Shown: in pieces, positions 23,895 through 32,265 of the stretch
Position numbering within the stretch: the stretch's first letter is position 1
Layout: every line of letters starts with the position of its first letter
DNA from: an uncultured bacterium
GTDB taxonomy: Bacteria; Planctomycetota; GCA-002687715
Assembly: GCA_902826835.1 (NCBI GenBank)
Contig: CADEGH010000024.1
Location: 1-64,000 of the forward strand
Length of the DNA: 64,000 nucleotides
Reading direction: 5' to 3'
Notes under the pieces: model-generated
The model's input: only the letters and a program-made list of their open reading frames with translations
What the model was told of the DNA's origin: nothing
Database searches by the model: none
Position numbers and translations under genes: made by a program

Positions 23895-25847
23895 ATGAAT
23901 CCGATTCTCTGGCAACCCAGCGAGGAGCGAAAGCGCGGGACCGCAATGGAGGCGTTCCGCGTCGCCGCGGAGGCGCGATCCGGACGACCTCTCCCCGACT
24001 ATGCCGCCCTGCACGCTTGGTCCGTCCGCGACCTCGAGGCCTTTTGGGGCCTCGTGTGGGACTTCTGCGGAGTGCGCGCCGAGACCAGAGGCAACGCGGT
24101 GGTGCGCGGCCTGGACCGCATGCCGGGAGCCCAGTGGTTCCCCGACGCGCGCCTGAATTTCGCCGAGAATCTCCTCCGCCGGAATGACGACTCGCCCGCC
24201 ATCATCGCTTGGGGCGAGAACAAAGTGAGCCGAACGCTCAGCTTTGCCCAACTGCGAACGAAGGTCGCGGAGACGGCGGCAGCCCTCGCCGCGATGGGGG
24301 TCGGTCCCGGTGACCGCGTCGCGGGCCTCATGCCCAACATTCCGGAAGCCGTGATCGCCATGCTGGCCGCCGCGAGCCTCGGGGCGATTTGGTCGTCGTG
24401 CTCCCCCGACTTCGGCGTCTCCGGCGTCCTCGATCGATTTGGCCAGATCGCTCCGAAGGTGCTGTTCTCGACGGACGGTTACTTCTACGCCGGAAAAGTG
24501 TTCCTCGCCGAGGAGAGGCTCCACGACATTCTCGAGAAACTCCCGAGCGTCGAACGCCTCGTCGTCGTCCCGTACGTCGACGCCGCCGTGCACTGGAATC
24601 GCCTCCGAGGTGGCATCTCCTTCCCCGATTTCATTGCGCCGCACGCGCACGCCCCGCTGCGCTTTCGCGCTCTTCCGTTCGACCACCCGCTCTACATCCT
24701 CTACAGCTCGGGCACGACGGGAATACCGAAGTGCATCGTGCACGGTGCCGGTGGCACGCTCCTCCAGCACCTCAAGGAACACCGCCTCCACTCCGACATC
24801 CGTCGCGACGACCGTGTGTTCTATTTCACGACCTGCGGCTGGATGATGTGGAATTGGTTGGCCTCGGCCTTGGCCACCGAGGCCACGATCATCCTCTACG
24901 ACGGTTCGCCCTTTTTCCCGCGCCCGAAGATTCTTTGGGATCTCGCCGAACAAGAGCGGGTCAGTTTCTTCGGCACTTCCGCGAAATACATCGACGCCGC
25001 CCACAAGGCCGGACTCGAACCAGGCAAGACCCACCGCTTGGATTCCCTGCGAACGCTTGCCTCGACCGGTTCCCCCTTGGTGCCCGAGAGTTTCGACTGG
25101 GTGTATCGGGCCATCAAACAGGATTTGTGTTTGGCTTCGATCAGCGGCGGCACCGACATCGTGTCGTGTTTTGTGCTCGGCAATCCGCTGGGCCCAGTCC
25201 GACGGGGCGAGATCCAGACCCGCGGACTCGGAATGGCCGTGGAGGTGTTCGACGACGAGGGTCGGAGTGTCGTCGGAGAAAAGGGCGAGCTCGTGTGCAC
25301 TCGCCCGTTTCCCTCGATGCCTTTGGGATTTTGGAACGACCCCGAGGGCGCGAAGTACCGCGCCGCTTACTTCGAGAAATTCTCGGGGATTTGGTGCCAC
25401 GGCGATTGGGTCGAATTGACCGCGGACGGCGGGCTCGTCATCTTCGGACGCTCCGATGCGGTCCTCAATCCTGGCGGGGTGCGGATCGGCACTTCGGAGA
25501 TCTACCGTCAGGTCGAACAAGTCGACGAAGTCCTCGAGAGCTTGGCGGTCGGCCAGGAGTGGGACGGCGACGAGCGGGTGATTTTGTTCGTGAAATTGCG
25601 CCCGAACGTCGGGTTGGATCAAGCCCTGATCGAGCGGATCCGCCGTCAAATTCGTGAGAACACTACGCCCCGGCACATGCCGGCTCGGATCGTCGCCATC
25701 GCGGACATTCCGCGCACCAAGAGCGGCAAGATCACCGAACTAGCGGTGAAGGCGGTGATTCACGGTCGGCCCGTGAAGAATCGCGAGGCTCTGGCCAATC
25801 CCGAAGCTCTCGACCTCTATCGCAATCTTCCCGAGCTCGGCACATGA
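23895..25847 (+). CDS. aacS: Acetoacetate-CoA ligase (acetoacetyl-CoA synthetase)
   Basis: Protein of 650 residues, the usual length. It activates acetoacetate with ATP and CoA to acetoacetyl-CoA in the cytoplasm. Visible: the N-terminal segment MEAFRVAAEARSGRPLPDYA, the AMP-binding loop LYSSGTTGIPKCIVHGAGG at about 269-287, the family-typical TTCGWMMWNWL, a GDWVEL/FGRSDAVLNPGGVRIGTSE hinge region, and the catalytic Lys in RTKSGKITE near the C-terminus. It is divergent from GH2 with a 48-bp gap and overlaps the next gene in an ATGA. With the thiolase at 17069-18271 it could feed acetoacetate, for example from ketone bodies or PHB breakdown, into acetyl-CoA. Confidence 0.92.
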   Translation: MNPILWQPSEERKRGTAMEAFRVAAEARSGRPLPDYAALHAWSVRDLEAFWGLVWDFCGVRAETRGNAVVRGLDRMPGAQWFPDARLNFAENLLRRNDDSPAIIAWGENKVSRTLSFAQLRTKVAETAAALAAMGVGPGDRVAGLMPNIPEAVIAMLAAASLGAIWSSCSPDFGVSGVLDRFGQIAPKVLFSTDGYFYAGKVFLAEERLHDILEKLPSVERLVVVPYVDAAVHWNRLRGGISFPDFIAPHAHAPLRFRALPFDHPLYILYSSGTTGIPKCIVHGAGGTLLQHLKEHRLHSDIRRDDRVFYFTTCGWMMWNWLASALATEATIILYDGSPFFPRPKILWDLAEQERVSFFGTSAKYIDAAHKAGLEPGKTHRLDSLRTLASTGSPLVPESFDWVYRAIKQDLCLASISGGTDIVSCFVLGNPLGPVRRGEIQTRGLGMAVEVFDDEGRSVVGEKGELVCTRPFPSMPLGFWNDPEGAKYRAAYFEKFSGIWCHGDWVELTADGGLVIFGRSDAVLNPGGVRIGTSEIYRQVEQVDEVLESLAVGQEWDGDERVILFVKLRPNVGLDQALIERIRRQIRENTTPRHMPARIVAIADIPRTKSGKITELAVKAVIHGRPVKNREALANPEALDLYRNLPELGT

Positions 25848-27403
25848 CCGAGGCGCAGGGCGAGAGCTCCCTACGCCTCTCCGGATCGAGCGCCCTGTGG
25901 ACCATTGGCGGTCAATTGGTGATTCAGGGCCTGCGCTTCGCCGCCAAGGCGGCAGTCGTGATCGCGGCCACTGCCCCCCATTACGGACTCGTGGCGGCCC
26001 TCGGAATTGCCTCGTTCCTCCTCGCATCTCTCGCCACCTTGGGATTGGACCAAGCAGCCATTCGAGCGAAGAGCCTGGCTCCGGGATGGACCAAGTCGGC
26101 TCGTCGAGCCCAACTCCTTGCGGGTTGTCTCGCCGCCGGGGTGATGGCCGCCCTCGCCGCCTTCGACGGGGGCACGTCGGCTCCGGAATGGCGTTGGGCG
26201 TGCTTTGGGATGGCCCCTTCCTTGATCTTGGGCGCGGCCGCCTGTCTTCCCATGGCGCGACTCGTGCGCACGCAGAGGCTACGAGCGGTGCTGTTCATCG
26301 ACATCATCAGCATCCTCGGTCTCGCCGCCGGAGTCGCCCTCGGACTTCAACTCGGTTACGGGGCGGCCGCCTTGATCTGGGGCTGGAACTTGCAGGCGCT
26401 CTGGAATTGGGTCGCCTGCGAATGGGCAGCCCGCCACCACCAACTCCCCGAGGAAACCGGAGGTGAGTCTTTCCGAGCTTCCCTGCAATTTGGGTGGCCA
26501 GTCGCGATGACCGCATTTCTCATGATCGGAATCGAACGATTGGAGCTCGCCCTGGCCACCTGGTACGGCGACCTGGCCCGCACTCTACCGTCCGCCACTG
26601 GGCCAGAGTTCGACCCGAGCACCCGCTTGGCTCACTACGAATGGAGTCAGAGCGTCGCGTGGATGGGGGTGGCCCTGGCCGCCGCCATCATCGACCGCTG
26701 GGGATTCCCCTGGCTCGCGAGACACCGTGCTATCGCTGGCCTCCGCGGATTGGCTGGACCAGCGTGGGCCCTCCTCTTCAATTGGGTCGTCCCTGCCTAC
26801 CTCGGCTTGGCCGTACTGAATCAAATCCTGGTGCCGCGCATCGAGGAGGGCCTGCATTCCTCTTGGATTGGACTCTCCTCCAGCATACTTGGACAGTGCT
26901 TCAACGCATTCAGCCAAATCGCGCTCCTGGTGGGTTTTGCACTCCTGCGTGCGGCCAGTCTTAGCCTGATCACGACACGGCTATCCTTGCTGCTTGGTGT
27001 CGGCCTGGCCATGGCCTTTCTTGGTGCGTTGGCATTGCGTGAGGGGCTCCCGTTTCCCTTCATTCACCTCGTTCCGTGGCTCGCCGGGGTAGCCCGACTG
27101 GGGACGGCCGCCCTTGCCACCCTGCTGTGTCTGCGGCAGATGGGGGCACCCGGGGGATTTTCCGCTCGGTCATGGCCCGCGGTCACCCTCGCCACCGCCA
27201 CCGCCATGATCGCGGCCACCTCCAGGGGCTCGCCTATTTTTCCCGCGGATTCCCCCTCAGCCGGGCTCGCAATCGCGGCGGCGTCGCTCCCCTTGCTCGT
27301 GACCATCGCCGCGAGGTGGGCGATTGATCGCCGACAATTGAAGACCGAGTGGAACTTTCTCTGGCGGGAAAGTCGCGTACTCCTTGGTAAACCTGCGTCG
27401 TGA
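25844..27403 (+). CDS. Flippase-like polytopic membrane protein
   Basis: Protein of 519 residues with roughly a dozen hydrophobic segments, starting with a basic amphipathic N-terminus (SALWTIGGQLVIQGLRFAAK) as in polysaccharide/lipopolysaccharide flippases of the MATE/MOP superfamily. It has no other recognisable domain. The ATG overlaps the stop of acetoacetyl-CoA synthetase in ATGA, and its own stop overlaps the GTG of the glycosyltransferase. The three are therefore one transcript. It probably moves a lipid-linked oligosaccharide across the membrane for the adjacent GT2 enzyme. Family assignment is from topology and N-terminal pattern only. Confidence 0.7.
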   Translation: MTEAQGESSLRLSGSSALWTIGGQLVIQGLRFAAKAAVVIAATAPHYGLVAALGIASFLLASLATLGLDQAAIRAKSLAPGWTKSARRAQLLAGCLAAGVMAALAAFDGGTSAPEWRWACFGMAPSLILGAAACLPMARLVRTQRLRAVLFIDIISILGLAAGVALGLQLGYGAAALIWGWNLQALWNWVACEWAARHHQLPEETGGESFRASLQFGWPVAMTAFLMIGIERLELALATWYGDLARTLPSATGPEFDPSTRLAHYEWSQSVAWMGVALAAAIIDRWGFPWLARHRAIAGLRGLAGPAWALLFNWVVPAYLGLAVLNQILVPRIEEGLHSSWIGLSSSILGQCFNAFSQIALLVGFALLRAASLSLITTRLSLLLGVGLAMAFLGALALREGLPFPFIHLVPWLAGVARLGTAALATLLCLRQMGAPGGFSARSWPAVTLATATAMIAATSRGSPIFPADSPSAGLAIAAASLPLLVTIAARWAIDRRQLKTEWNFLWRESRVLLGKPAS

Positions 27404-28374
27404 AACCCCTGGTTTCCGCCATCATCACCACCTTTCAGGGCGAGAAGTGGATCCGGGCGACCGTCGAGAGTGCGCTCGCTCAGACCCATTCACCGCTCGA
27501 GGTGATCGTCTGTGACGACGGTTCGACGGACACCACTCCGCAGCTCCTCCGTTCCTTCGGATCTCGCATTACCGTCGTGAGTCAACCCAACGCGGGAGTG
27601 AGTCTGGCTCGCAATGCGGCGGTCGCGGCGTCCCGAGGGGAATTGCTCGCATTCCTCGATCACGACGACTTGTGGGAGCCGAACAAGATCGCGGCCCAAG
27701 TCGAACGTTATTCAGTCGATCCTTCCGTCGGACTGCTCTTCGCCGACTCCTGGATCATTGACGGGACCGGGAGGCGCCACGGTCGCCGGAGCCGCTTTCA
27801 CGCCCCCTCGGAGGGCGCGATCTACGAGGCATTGGCACTCCGAAACTTCGTACCGGTGGAATCACTGATGGTCCCAAGGCCGGTTTTCGATGCGGTCGGG
27901 GGATTCGATCCCGCTTGGAAGTACCTGGAGGACCACGATCTCTGCCTTCGCATCGCCGCCCGGTGGCGCGCGGTTTATGTCGATGCGCCGCTCGCGAGTT
28001 ACCGCATTCACGCCCACAACCTGAGTCACCGGCGCGCCCCCATGCTTCGCGAGTGGGCCGCGCTCCTGGAGAGGACTATTCAGGGGCCGCCGCCCGTAAC
28101 CCCGGAGATCCGAACCCGGCTGTCGGCCGAGCGCGGTCGCCGCCTCGGCGACGCCGCTTGGCATGCGCTGCGTGATCTCGATTCCGCGGCCTCGCAGGAG
28201 ATACTGGCTCAGGGCAGAACCTTGATCCCCTGGCGCTTGCGGGCGCGCATCCGCGTGTTCGGGGCCATGTTGCGCTGCCTTCCTCCGGGTCTCCGCCCCG
28301 CCCTCGTCGGACTCCTGCCTCGCCACCGCTACTACGGAATCACCGCCGAGTCGGGGCGCGCCGACGGCACCTGA
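27400..28374 (+). CDS. Family 2 glycosyltransferase
   Basis: Protein of 324 residues with a GTG start overlapping the flippase stop (GTGA). The GT-A fold is clear: VSAIITTFQGEKWI, CDDGSTDTTPQLL at about residues 38-50, NAGVSLARNAAV, and the DXD-like FLDHDDLWEPNKI near residue 85. A second acidic site, EDHDLCLRI at about 185, matches the ED motif of inverting GT2 enzymes. It transfers an activated sugar to a lipid, protein or growing glycan. It is not predicted to have membrane segments. Together with the preceding flippase it suggests a small surface-glycan pathway; why both follow a ketoacid ligase is unclear. Confidence 0.9.
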   Translation: MKPLVSAIITTFQGEKWIRATVESALAQTHSPLEVIVCDDGSTDTTPQLLRSFGSRITVVSQPNAGVSLARNAAVAASRGELLAFLDHDDLWEPNKIAAQVERYSVDPSVGLLFADSWIIDGTGRRHGRRSRFHAPSEGAIYEALALRNFVPVESLMVPRPVFDAVGGFDPAWKYLEDHDLCLRIAARWRAVYVDAPLASYRIHAHNLSHRRAPMLREWAALLERTIQGPPPVTPEIRTRLSAERGRRLGDAAWHALRDLDSAASQEILAQGRTLIPWRLRARIRVFGAMLRCLPPGLRPALVGLLPRHRYYGITAESGRADGT

Positions 28375-28386
28375 GTCAATAAAAAA

Positions 28387-28410
28387 ACCCGCCGTTTCTC
28401 CGCGGCGGGT
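28387..28410 (-). terminator. Intrinsic terminator with T tract on the minus strand
   Basis: ACCCGCCG and CGGCGGGT form an 8-bp stem with an 8-base loop. On the minus strand it is followed by seven T residues (28387-28381). Read on the plus strand it lies just after the glycosyltransferase stop but lacks a trailing T run. It can therefore stop minus-strand transcripts best, probably those of the metX-hemB-hemL operon that read through the DUF971 gene. Confidence 0.75.
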
Positions 28411-28520
28411 CACGATCCGAACGAAGTTGTGTTTCCAGCGACTCCGTGGGGCTCGAACGGAAGGAGTGTGCCAGGTGGACGCGTCTCAGTCAAGAGATCT
28501 TCACCGAGCTATCTTCCCGG

Positions 28521-28817
28521 ATGCCGGTGTATTTGCCTTCCGACGCCAGTTTGCCCGACGATCACCACCTCGCCATCACGTGGGATGATGGTCGAACGGA
28601 TCGACTCCCCTTGGATTTCCTGCGCGCAAAATGCCCTTGCGCCGAGTGTGTAGACGAATGGACGGGCGTGGTGCGGGTGAAGCGCGAGGACTTTGCGGGA
28701 GTCGGGCTGAAATCGCTGGAAGAGGTGGGGTCCTACGCGTTCCGAATCGGGTGGTCGGACGGCCATGATCTGGGTCTTTACACCTGGAAGCTCCTCCGTC
28801 GGCTGGGCGACGGATAG
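28521..28817 (+). CDS. DUF971 domain protein
   Basis: Protein of about 98 residues from the ATG at 28521. An in-frame GTG at 28446 would add 25 residues without family similarity. The DUF971 pattern, related to the N-terminal domain of gamma-butyrobetaine hydroxylase, is seen as HLAITWDDGRTDRLPLDFLR, CPCAECVDEW with Cys residues typical of the zinc-binding form, and WSDGHDLGLYTWKLLR at the end. Proteins of this kind are often near iron-sulfur assembly genes, but the exact role is not established. Its stop lies nine bases from the stop of the convergent hemL gene. Confidence 0.8.
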   Translation: MPVYLPSDASLPDDHHLAITWDDGRTDRLPLDFLRAKCPCAECVDEWTGVVRVKREDFAGVGLKSLEEVGSYAFRIGWSDGHDLGLYTWKLLRRLGDG

Positions 28818-28826
28818 CGCCCGGGA

Positions 28827-30116
28827 TCAGCCGGTCAGGGCCTGCCGAGCCACTTCGAGAATTCGGTCGCAAGTGGCTTCGTCGTGGGCCGTGGAGAGGA
28901 ACCAACATTCGAAGGCGGAGGGGGGAAGGAGCACTCCCCCCTCGCGCATGCGATGAAAGAAACGGTTGAATCGGGCGCGATCGGTCGCCATCACCTCGGC
29001 GTAATTCGTCACCGGGCGGTCGGAGAAGTACAGGCAGAGCATGCTGCCCTGCCGATTCACGACCGCGGGGATCCCGAGCGAGCGACAAATATGTTCGAAT
29101 CCGGCCTCCAAGTGGGCGCCGGCATCCTCGAGTCGATCGTAGGCTGTGCGATCCTCCAATTCGGAGAGAGCCGCGAGGCCCGCCGCCACCGCAATGGGGT
29201 TTCCAGAGAGGGTACCCGCCTGGTACATAGGGCCAGCCGGTGCCACCTGCTGCATGAGATCGCGGCGGCCGCCATACGCGCCGACCGGAAGGCCCCCGCC
29301 AATGACCTTGCCGAGGCAAACGAGATCGGGGCGAATGCCGCAAATCTCCGCATAACCCCCGCGCGCTACGCGAAAGCCGGTCATCACTTCGTCGAAGATC
29401 AACAAAGCGCCATGCCGTGAACACAGTTCGCGAAGCCCCGCCAGGAAGCCCGCGGCCGGGAGGACACAGCCGACGTTGCCCGCCACCGGTTCGACGATCA
29501 CTCCGGCGATCGTGGGACCCGCCTGCGCAAACAGCCGAGCGACGGATGGAAGATCGTTGTACTCGGCGACCAGTGTGCCTTCGGCCACCGACTTCGGCAC
29601 CCCGGCAGAATCGGGCGCACCAAGCGTCAATGCCCCCGAACCGGCCTTCACGAGGAAGGCATCGCCGTGACCGTGGTAGCAACCGTTGAACTTCACGATG
29701 GCGGTGCGGCCGGTCGCGGCGCGGGCGAGGCGCAGCGCACTCATGGTGGCTTCGGTCCCGGAATTGACGAGGCGCACCATCTCGACCCACGGCATGAAGG
29801 TCCGAATCTTCTGGGCCATGCGCGACTCGCCCTCGGTCGGACCACCGAGGGCGGTACCTCGCGAGACGGCATCCACGATCGCGGCATTGACGCGCGGATG
29901 ATTGTGCCCGAGGATGTGCGGCCCGTACGCGAGAACGAGGTCGATGTAGGAATTCCCATCGGCGTCGATGACGGTGGCCCCGTGTGCTTCGCGCAGGAAG
30001 GTCGGCGTCCCCCCGACGCTCTTGTAGGCCCGCACCGGGGAGTTCACTCCTCCCGGCATCAGCGTCAGGGCTTCTTCGTGCAGGGTCTCGCTGCGGGAGA
30101 TGTCGAGCATGGCCAC
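28827..30116 (-). CDS. hemL: Glutamate-1-semialdehyde 2,1-aminomutase
   Basis: Protein of 429 residues. This PLP enzyme converts glutamate-1-semialdehyde to 5-aminolevulinate in the C5 pathway of tetrapyrrole synthesis. Characteristic stretches: MPGGVNSPVRAYKSVGGTP near the N-terminus, NSGTEATMSALRLARAATGR, NGCYHGHGDAFLVKAGSGA, LIFDEVMTGFRVARGG, and the PLP-binding Lys in CLGKVIGGGLPVGAYGG at about 269. The HYHGH-type and Lys sites are intact. It is the last gene of a tight minus-strand run metX-hemB-hemL, starting 13 bp after hemB. The start may be residue 1 or Met3. Confidence 0.96.
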   Translation of the reverse strand: MAMLDISRSETLHEEALTLMPGGVNSPVRAYKSVGGTPTFLREAHGATVIDADGNSYIDLVLAYGPHILGHNHPRVNAAIVDAVSRGTALGGPTEGESRMAQKIRTFMPWVEMVRLVNSGTEATMSALRLARAATGRTAIVKFNGCYHGHGDAFLVKAGSGALTLGAPDSAGVPKSVAEGTLVAEYNDLPSVARLFAQAGPTIAGVIVEPVAGNVGCVLPAAGFLAGLRELCSRHGALLIFDEVMTGFRVARGGYAEICGIRPDLVCLGKVIGGGLPVGAYGGRRDLMQQVAPAGPMYQAGTLSGNPIAVAAGLAALSELEDRTAYDRLEDAGAHLEAGFEHICRSLGIPAVVNRQGSMLCLYFSDRPVTNYAEVMATDRARFNRFFHRMREGGVLLPPSAFECWFLSTAHDEATCDRILEVARQALTG

Positions 30117-30129
30117 TTCCTTCCGGTGG

Positions 30130-31098
30130 TCAGTGCGGGAGTTTCGCGGCCATCGCTTCCGCGAAGTAAGTCAGGATGAAGTCCGCGCCGGCGCGCCGGA
30201 TCGAGATCAGGCTCTCTTCCATGACGCGATCATGGTCGAGCCAGCCCCGAGCGGCCGCCGCCTTGATCATCGCATACTCCCCGCTCACCTGATAGGCGGC
30301 AGTGGGCACCTGGAATTGGTCTTTGATGCGCCGGATGAGATCGAGGCAGGGAAGCGCCGGCTTCACCATCACACAATCCGCGCCCTCGGCGAGATCCGCT
30401 TCGACTTCGCGAATCGCTTCGTCGCCGTTGGCGGGGTCCATCTGATAGCCCCGCCGATCTCCGAACGACGGTGTCGAATCGGCGGCATCCCGAAAGGGCC
30501 CGTAAAACCCGCTCGCCATCTTGGCGGCGTAACTGAGAATCGGGATGTCATGGTGGCGGCCCTGGTCGAGGGCGCTGCGGATGGCGCTGACCATTCCGTC
30601 CATCATTCCCGAGGGCGCGATCACCGAGGCGCCGGCGTCCGCCAAGACGCGCGCCTGCGCGCCCAGGAGATTGGTTGTCACGTCGTTTTGCACGACGCCC
30701 CGTGCGTCGAGCGGGCCGCAGTGTCCGTGATTCGTGTACTCGCAGAAACACAGATCCGCGATGCGCAGCAGGCCGGGGACCGCCTTCGCCAGCGCCTCGA
30801 GAGCCCGCGGGACTACGCCCGAAGGATCCAGCGCGCTGCGCCCCTCCGCGTCCTTCGACTCCGGCAGCCCGAACAAGATCACGGAGACGATGCCCTGGTC
30901 GAAAGCTCGCTTCGCGTGTTCGACGATGCGGTCCACCGACTCGCGGAACACTCCCGGCATCGACGCGACTTCGGTGCGGTACCCCGATCCCGGCGCGACA
31001 AAGAGCGGCAATGTGAGCTGTTCACGAGCGAGTCGGGTTTCCCGCACGAGCGACCGCATCTCCGGCGAGGCTCGCAGGCGGCGGAAGCGGCGGATCAT
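30130..31098 (-). CDS. hemB: Delta-aminolevulinic acid dehydratase (porphobilinogen synthase)
   Basis: Protein of 322 residues, normal for HemB. It condenses two 5-aminolevulinate molecules to porphobilinogen. The N-terminal RRFRRLR, the Cys-rich metal site LCFCEYTNHGHCG at about residues 114-125 (the CxCx7C pattern of zinc-dependent enzymes), and the two active-site Lys residues in YAAKMASGFYGPFRDAA (~190) and VMVKPALPCLD (~242) are present. The ATG at 31098 overlaps the metX stop (ATGA). A longer upstream frame lies inside metX and is rejected. With hemL immediately downstream, two consecutive heme-pathway steps are encoded together. Confidence 0.96.
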   Translation of the reverse strand: MIRRFRRLRASPEMRSLVRETRLAREQLTLPLFVAPGSGYRTEVASMPGVFRESVDRIVEHAKRAFDQGIVSVILFGLPESKDAEGRSALDPSGVVPRALEALAKAVPGLLRIADLCFCEYTNHGHCGPLDARGVVQNDVTTNLLGAQARVLADAGASVIAPSGMMDGMVSAIRSALDQGRHHDIPILSYAAKMASGFYGPFRDAADSTPSFGDRRGYQMDPANGDEAIREVEADLAEGADCVMVKPALPCLDLIRRIKDQFQVPTAAYQVSGEYAMIKAAAARGWLDHDRVMEESLISIRRAGADFILTYFAEAMAAKLPH

Positions 31099-32198
31099 GG
31101 TTCCCCCATCGTGATCGGACCCGGCTTTTCGGCGTCGATGAAGGCGCGAATGCGCGGCCCAAACCAGTCGTAGTCCTTGAGGAAGGCGTCGTGGCCGTAC
31201 ATCGACGAGAGGATTTCGAAACGCACGCTGCGATCGTGGCTCTCGAGCAAATGGGCCAGGTGCTGCTGCTCGGTCGGAGGGATGAGCATGTCGCGATCGA
31301 CGCCCATGATGAAGGCCGGAGCGGTGATGCGGAGAACCCCGTCGGCGTAGGTTTTTTGGCCGGCGCCCAAGTCCATCAGATCCATGCAGCGACTGAGGAG
31401 CAAGTAACAATTGGCGTCGAACCGATTGACGAAGCGCTGGGCCTGGGCCGACAGATACTGTTCGACCTCGAAACTGGCCGCGCGGGGATTCAGCGGGCCA
31501 ACCGGATCCCACCGGAAGCGCTGATTGAACTCGTCCCGTGATCGGTAGGTGATCGTCCCGAGTTCACGCGCCACCGCGAGTCCACGGTGCGGCCCCTTCC
31601 CCGGCTCGTAGAACCCGTCTTTGTAGTCGGGGTCGTTCATGATCGCCAAGCGGCCGACCCGCCGGAGCGCCACCGTGCCGGGGGTGGTCTTGCCGGTCGC
31701 GGAGATGCTGATCACCCGCTGTGTGCGCGAGGGAAACTGCGCGGCAAATTGGAGGGCTTGCATGCCGCCGAGGCTCGATCCCACCACGGCACGAACTTGG
31801 CGAATTCCGAGATGATCGAGCACCAACGCGTGAAGGCGGGCCTGATCGGCCGGAGTGATCTGCGGAAATTCTCGTCCGTAGGGTTTTCCCCGGGACGGAT
31901 CCACGCTGAGCGGGCTCGTCGACCCGAAGGGTGAGCCGAGGATCGACGCGCAGACCACGCGGTAACGGCTGGTGTCGATCCCTAGACCGGGACCGACCAT
32001 CCCCTCCCACCAGCCCGGGGTGGGGTCGTCCTTGGTGCTGGCGGCGTGGCTCGAGGCCGAGAGCGCCGGCATCACCATCACCGTCTCTTCGCCGGGCCGA
32101 CGATCATCGCCCCAGGTCTCGAAGGTCACGCTGACTTCGGGCAAGACCCCGCCGAGTACGAGGGGAAACTCTTGCTTGATGCGCACGGTCTCGGGCAT
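31095..32198 (-). CDS. metX: Homoserine O-acetyltransferase family (MetX-like)
   Basis: Protein of 367 residues with the alpha/beta-hydrolase fold of the MetX family. The catalytic Ser is in VGSSLGGMQALQFA (~140), the Asp in GVDRDMLIPP (~300) and the His in YGHDAFL (~337). RGKPYGREFPQIT and LSRCMDLMDLG also match the family. MetX acetylates homoserine for methionine synthesis. The segment GSPFGSTSPLS departs from the usual bacterial GGCQGTTGPSS-like loop, so a serine or succinyl-transfer specificity is possible (see findings). It is the first gene of the metX-hemB-hemL run; its stop overlaps hemB. A short hairpin lies in the ~65 bp upstream. Confidence 0.85.
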   Translation of the reverse strand: MPETVRIKQEFPLVLGGVLPEVSVTFETWGDDRRPGEETVMVMPALSASSHAASTKDDPTPGWWEGMVGPGLGIDTSRYRVVCASILGSPFGSTSPLSVDPSRGKPYGREFPQITPADQARLHALVLDHLGIRQVRAVVGSSLGGMQALQFAAQFPSRTQRVISISATGKTTPGTVALRRVGRLAIMNDPDYKDGFYEPGKGPHRGLAVARELGTITYRSRDEFNQRFRWDPVGPLNPRAASFEVEQYLSAQAQRFVNRFDANCYLLLSRCMDLMDLGAGQKTYADGVLRITAPAFIMGVDRDMLIPPTEQQHLAHLLESHDRSVRFEILSSMYGHDAFLKDYDWFGPRIRAFIDAEKPGPITMGEP

Positions 32199-32265
32199 GG
32201 GGGTAGGTCCTTCGCAGGGTCCTACCGAGAACGCCCGGTGCAGGACAAGCCCCGGGGGCCGGGGA

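Noticed and set aside
23847..25676. A 610-residue upstream extension of the GH2 frame opposite acetoacetyl-CoA synthetase
   Set aside because: It has no recognisable domain, lies fully antisense to a clear enzyme gene, and the GH2 signal peptide begins at 23846.
32199..32265. Hairpins upstream of metX as a SAM-type riboswitch or other leader RNA
   Set aside because: Only a short stem and a GC palindrome are seen; none of the conserved elements of known SAM riboswitches could be placed.
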